Positions 63,001 through 64,000 of a stretch of 64,000 nt of DNA are shown piece after piece (the first letter of the stretch is position 1; every line of letters begins with the position of its first letter). The position numbers and the translations under genes were made by a program. The notes under the pieces are model-generated. The model was not told the DNA's origin. It saw only the letters and a list, made by a program, of their open reading frames with translations, and made no database searches. The DNA comes from EA-27 sp964396265 (GTDB taxonomy: Archaea > Thermoplasmatota > Thermoplasmata > RBG-16-68-12 > EA-27), in contig CAYNEM010000002.1 of assembly GCA_964396265.1 (NCBI GenBank), positions 62,001-126,000 of the forward strand. Direction: 5' to 3'.

Positions 63001-64000
63001 GCAGGACCACGACGAATGGAGCCTGGGGTCCGTCACGGACGCCAGCACGCGGAGGGCCCACTGCGTGCTCGACGAGGACGCCCAGGCAATCTCCGACGTG
63101 GGAACCGGAGTGGAGCACGACGAGCTGTACTGTAACCTCAGCACGGACACGGCGATCGAGGGCCTCATGGACGTCGTATCCGTGAACTCGGACGGGTGGA
63201 CCCTTGTGATGGACGACGCAGACCCCGCGGCGGCGTTCGTCGGGTACTGGGCGATCGGACCCTCGTCCGGTCTGTTTGTGGACACGGGCTCCTTCAACAT
63301 TGGGACCGGCGCGGCGGGCACGACGGTCACGGTCACCACGGGGTTCGAGCCGAAGGTTTACTTCCTGTGGGCGAGCAGGCGGACGGAGAGTACGGATACC
63401 GCATCGACGCAGAACCACAAACAGGCATTTGGCGCCGGGATCTCCACGACGGACCGCCGGGCCGTGTGCGGGCAATCTGTGGACAACGTTACTTCGGCCG
63501 CGAACACCGCGCACCGCGCGGACGCGGCGCTGTGCGCACTATTCACCGGGGGCGGGATCGACGGGCTGGCGGACCACGACGCGATGCTTCCGACGGGATT
63601 CCGCCTCATCATCGACGACAACTTCGGGTTCGACCTCCGCGTGCACTACCTCGCGATCGGGGGCTCGGACCTCACGAACGTTGCGACCGGGATGTTCACC
63701 GAGTCCGCGACGACGGGCAACCAGGACATCACGACGGTAGGCTTCCAGCCCGACGCCGTGGTCCTGTTCTCGGCGATGATCGGCGCGGACCCACCGGGGC
63801 TGCAGATCGACTCGACGATGATGATCGGCTTCGCGGCAGGGTCCGGGAACCCGAACGACGTCGTGTGGGCGGGCGGGGCCAACGACGCGGTCAGTCCCAC
63901 ACAGGCGATCTCGTACAACCGCGCGGGGGAGAGCATCGGCCTGTTCGACGCCGCCGTGACGCTCACGAACGGGCGGGGGGAGGTCGACGCGTGGCTCTCG
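57083..64000 (+). CDS. Giant membrane-spanning protein: degenerate KaiC-like domain, TPR, Zn ribbon, TNG repeats, TM, repeat-rich outer region (runs off right edge)
   Basis: The frame is open from the ATG at 57083 to the window edge, 2306 codons without stop. Residues ~1-240 are a KaiC-like domain (SGVPGFDALIQGGIPQGAAVIVQGP) whose P-loop is ruined: GPAGVEKD at 28-35 instead of GxxGxGKS. Residues ~262-415 hold TPR-like helices. Cys442, 445, 456 and 459 form a zinc ribbon (CPACG, CPLCG). Residues ~490-612 are Thr-Asn-Gly repeats, and 629-650 is the only membrane helix. Outside follow DGDASDW-type sugar-binding-like domains, a TSP3-like calcium stretch (DSDRDQVPDAVDP...DKDGVMDFGG, nt ~60218-60345) and ~133-residue repeats ending in HYLAIGG-like motifs. 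Topology implies the ATPase-like part is inside. Confidence 0.88.
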   Translation, partial: MRLSSGVPGFDALIQGGIPQGAAVIVQGPAGVEKDAILLQFIGEGLKQGGSALVVLSSVSTETFRKELRAAGVEVDRAIAENRLKFVDWFSYKEENVHEIEEEGPTYKASVDLANVGIAVSRAIASFPKDTELRAAVEVLSPALSFYELQNVYGFAQSTKAKLERFGFTSLFVLEKEMHDERTVSSIQQPFDGVIDIERIREGDKIVRKIAVLSLKGTRAEPQYVPLELGADNRLQVLVMTERERTLRDQENLLKTNPDDPRIWLATGRNYHGMGKDERALECVEAALILAPDDASAWRFKADVLDALGRDEEAKQSRRRATTPSRRPDSQENFPSDRAAAVDDRLGENAEDADALFAKAAMLAKGGDVPGAIRTLETLASVDGAYPGLWVLKAKLHALRGEKEQWRQAREHAQESSGRQDEPASEREAATPLVPAAAAYACPACGAGVREQDATCPLCGLVFEGGEGTVAETVPPPKTNRLAAERGLTNGLSRRPERGTGRTNGLVKGLGGRTNGLVNGTRDRSGGRTNGLVNGTRDRSGGRTNGLVNGTRDRSGGRTNGLVNGTRDRSDGRTNGLQGRTDGKTNGLVNGLGALRAGLTNGFTNGSGFTNGLGSVRFRPDAAVTRRKLYIIPLLSAALLLLPLLASPTPLSGLGPITIDGDASDWTPSLAIAQSRGGSNPNVDIVRFGIVDNMGGLAVLIEVAGTALQGGGNPPTMDAFHVFLDTDGDWATGYRVDGLGADRLIRISGWGASVNVSTVQTWDGSFDPTDWRGWIGGAGIPAAAAGPRTEAHVDWQYLEDAGRIAFATVHARGFDGSTDTADFALNVAGGSLVVRQVPVVPETITTPTTQLLRLDVSAALAATRWNALTVTLIGSAPFTTTTQIRLVDAVGSIVDTQVPAGRRVAFQFAERTVIAGATETYYIIAETLGLGGDTIGALVGSAQDVNAPGAVVSVIRLAGPSDVGYLVASPAAPRVDGGYDEWRTLGVDPSGDVTGPDRPGIDFEGFAAQSLGNESFFFVEVGGRVFGGTWVVEPNGLAMPAGVTAVDSDRDQVPDAVDPLPFDFNNDGIPDADEAGDVDKDGVMDFGGPGGTDLWLNTTIPAGFPAPHAGRAVSIYVGPVQKPLRSRDDILRVFVDRDNSSSSGYAINGLGADRMIELAGTSGAVRSSGLFSFAGTFPGQWSWLRTADTSFALGFNRTEFAAPENLTPGGSRVYVEIAEPMGARDVYDAGTRGTRGNPGFASGASSTSPASSFDTAPSPMPVVLPWADVPGTRANTLIDPRSNAITTQYNHQRKVVRAGDVAVDSACDATNSDGCWYSVFDDRAGSVESDFKDGSSVAVPTTLGLLDSMATTRTSSDNLIVAVVQFDNTAASARTISAGSLELRRGTATTDPLISETQFAVKVPATGGVGDGMFAVLIGKDPSAPGDSTYGVFAAADATGLNAEVKLVMINGLASAGSVFADGSSVALATTATVLVSQATTFPAASSSLPNIIVAAVQIDQTKGRVEIDTPLGIEVRRGSTSLRGIEYKMSITDAAAASPNGVFAMLVALDAGAAANPTYDVRAVNADATSTGNGEAKLMVFRGLAATDVDTSSVSIGTSRTVLGTSSTTFASGDDVILGSMQINSPIISRTYAAAANDIRLAGTGSGSSNEFAHTIGALAADMFVDTGSFNIGTGAAGTTVTVTTGFEPKVYFLWASRRTESTDTASTQNHKQAFGAGISTTDRRAVCGQSVDNVTSAANTAHRADAALCALFTGGGIDGLADHDAMLPTGFRLIIDDNFGFDLRVHYLAIGGSDLTNVATGMFTESATTGNQDITTVGFQPDAVVLFSAMIGADPPGLQIDSTMMIGFAAGSGNPNDVVWAGGANDAVSPTQAISYNRAGESIGLFDAAVTLTNGRGEVDAWLSNGFSLDWTERAGSRRIHYVALKGGQHAVGDVLTQTNTSQFSETGLAFSPMAGLFVSHNKAQSTSDIVQDHDEWSLGSVTDASTRRAHCVLDEDAQAISDVGTGVEHDELYCNLSTDTAIEGLMDVVSVNSDGWTLVMDDADPAAAFVGYWAIGPSSGLFVDTGSFNIGTGAAGTTVTVTTGFEPKVYFLWASRRTESTDTASTQNHKQAFGAGISTTDRRAVCGQSVDNVTSAANTAHRADAALCALFTGGGIDGLADHDAMLPTGFRLIIDDNFGFDLRVHYLAIGGSDLTNVATGMFTESATTGNQDITTVGFQPDAVVLFSAMIGADPPGLQIDSTMMIGFAAGSGNPNDVVWAGGANDAVSPTQAISYNRAGESIGLFDAAVTLTNGRGEVDAWLS
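58619..58798 (+). repeat. Four tandem 45-bp units encoding RTNGLVNGTRDRS(G/D)G
   Basis: Units start at 58619, 58664, 58709 and 58754 and differ by a few synonymous changes and one Gly-to-Asp. Degenerate TNG-containing copies flank them from ~58545 to ~58920. They lie in frame, between the zinc ribbon and the membrane helix, so they form a cytoplasmic, low-complexity spacer. Confidence 0.9.
62073..64000 (+). repeat. 1200-bp perfect tandem duplication inside the giant gene
   Basis: Bases 62073-62800 are identical to 63273-64000 (728 bp, up to the edge), so one unit is 1200 bp or exactly 400 codons. Each unit seems to contain three ~133-residue domains, marked by GFEPKVYFLW / HYLAIGG, GFQPDAVVLF / HYVALKGG and FSPMAGLFV / VGYWAIG. 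The array may continue beyond the window. Confidence 0.9.

Noticed and set aside
62073..64000. 1200-bp duplication considered as a transposon or IS pair
   Set aside because: No transposase, no terminal inverted repeats; the frame continues through both copies.

Overview
The window is archaeal and GC-rich, and it fits Thermoplasmatota or a close euryarchaeal relative best. The RNA polymerase genes run rpoH-rpoB-rpoA1-rpoA2, with rpoB in one piece and the largest subunit split. They are followed by rpl30e and the archaeal two-KH nusA. The window also has FtsZ, aEF1B, RpoK next to mevalonate kinase, a KsgA-type methyltransferase, tRNA genes without an encoded CCA end and one tRNA full of bulge-helix-bulge introns. 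Many starts sit 25-30 nt downstream of an AT-rich TATA-like box, which means leaderless mRNAs. Assignment below phylum level is inference.

Layout. 1-2255 (minus): two paralogous P-loop GTPases and the start of a GAP1-N-like protein, directly behind a tRNA-Cys gene. 2450-3733: HD-domain phosphohydrolase. 3893-15600: a complete oligopeptide ABC transporter with odd architecture (membrane-anchored binding protein with Ig-like repeats, a permease with a huge extra domain, an ATPase with an insert) plus two small membrane proteins. 15705-19732: FtsZ, a Ras-like GTPase and an APC permease fused to UspA domains. 19718-25060 (minus): an MscS channel and a 1296-residue extracytoplasmic protein. 25158-27397: tungstate/molybdate importer tupABC. 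27407-27839 (minus): aEF1B and a Zn-ribbon translation protein. 27977-38601: tRNA-Lys with three introns, then the RNA polymerase operon; rpoA2 carries a homing-endonuclease intein. 38620-42200: SNF2 helicase with a cysteine-rich partner. 42282-49993: SRPBCC protein, hydrolase, radical-SAM enzyme, surface and zinc proteins, KsgA, a coiled-coil protein and a sugar nucleotidyltransferase. 50003-55661 (minus): P-type ATPase, imidazolonepropionase, mevalonate kinase, RpoK and a small zinc-ribbon protein.

From 55774 to the right edge is a three-gene operon: a winged-helix regulator, a KaiC-like ATPase, and a giant protein whose frame stays open to base 64000. The giant has a degenerate KaiC-like domain, TPRs, a zinc ribbon, Thr-Asn-Gly-rich repeats, one membrane segment and a very large outer region. 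That outer region contains a 1200-bp unit duplicated with perfect identity. A 9-bp inverted repeat lies at the predicted transcription start. This operon and the tRNA-Lys are the most unusual parts of the window.

Coding density is extreme. No stretch over 300 bases lacks a gene, many neighbours overlap by 4 nt (ATGA/GTGA), and no IS element, CRISPR array or rRNA gene was seen. The peptide importer, peptide- and amino-acid-related genes (hutI, APC permease) and tungstate uptake suggest a heterotroph living on proteinaceous substrates; this is inference.
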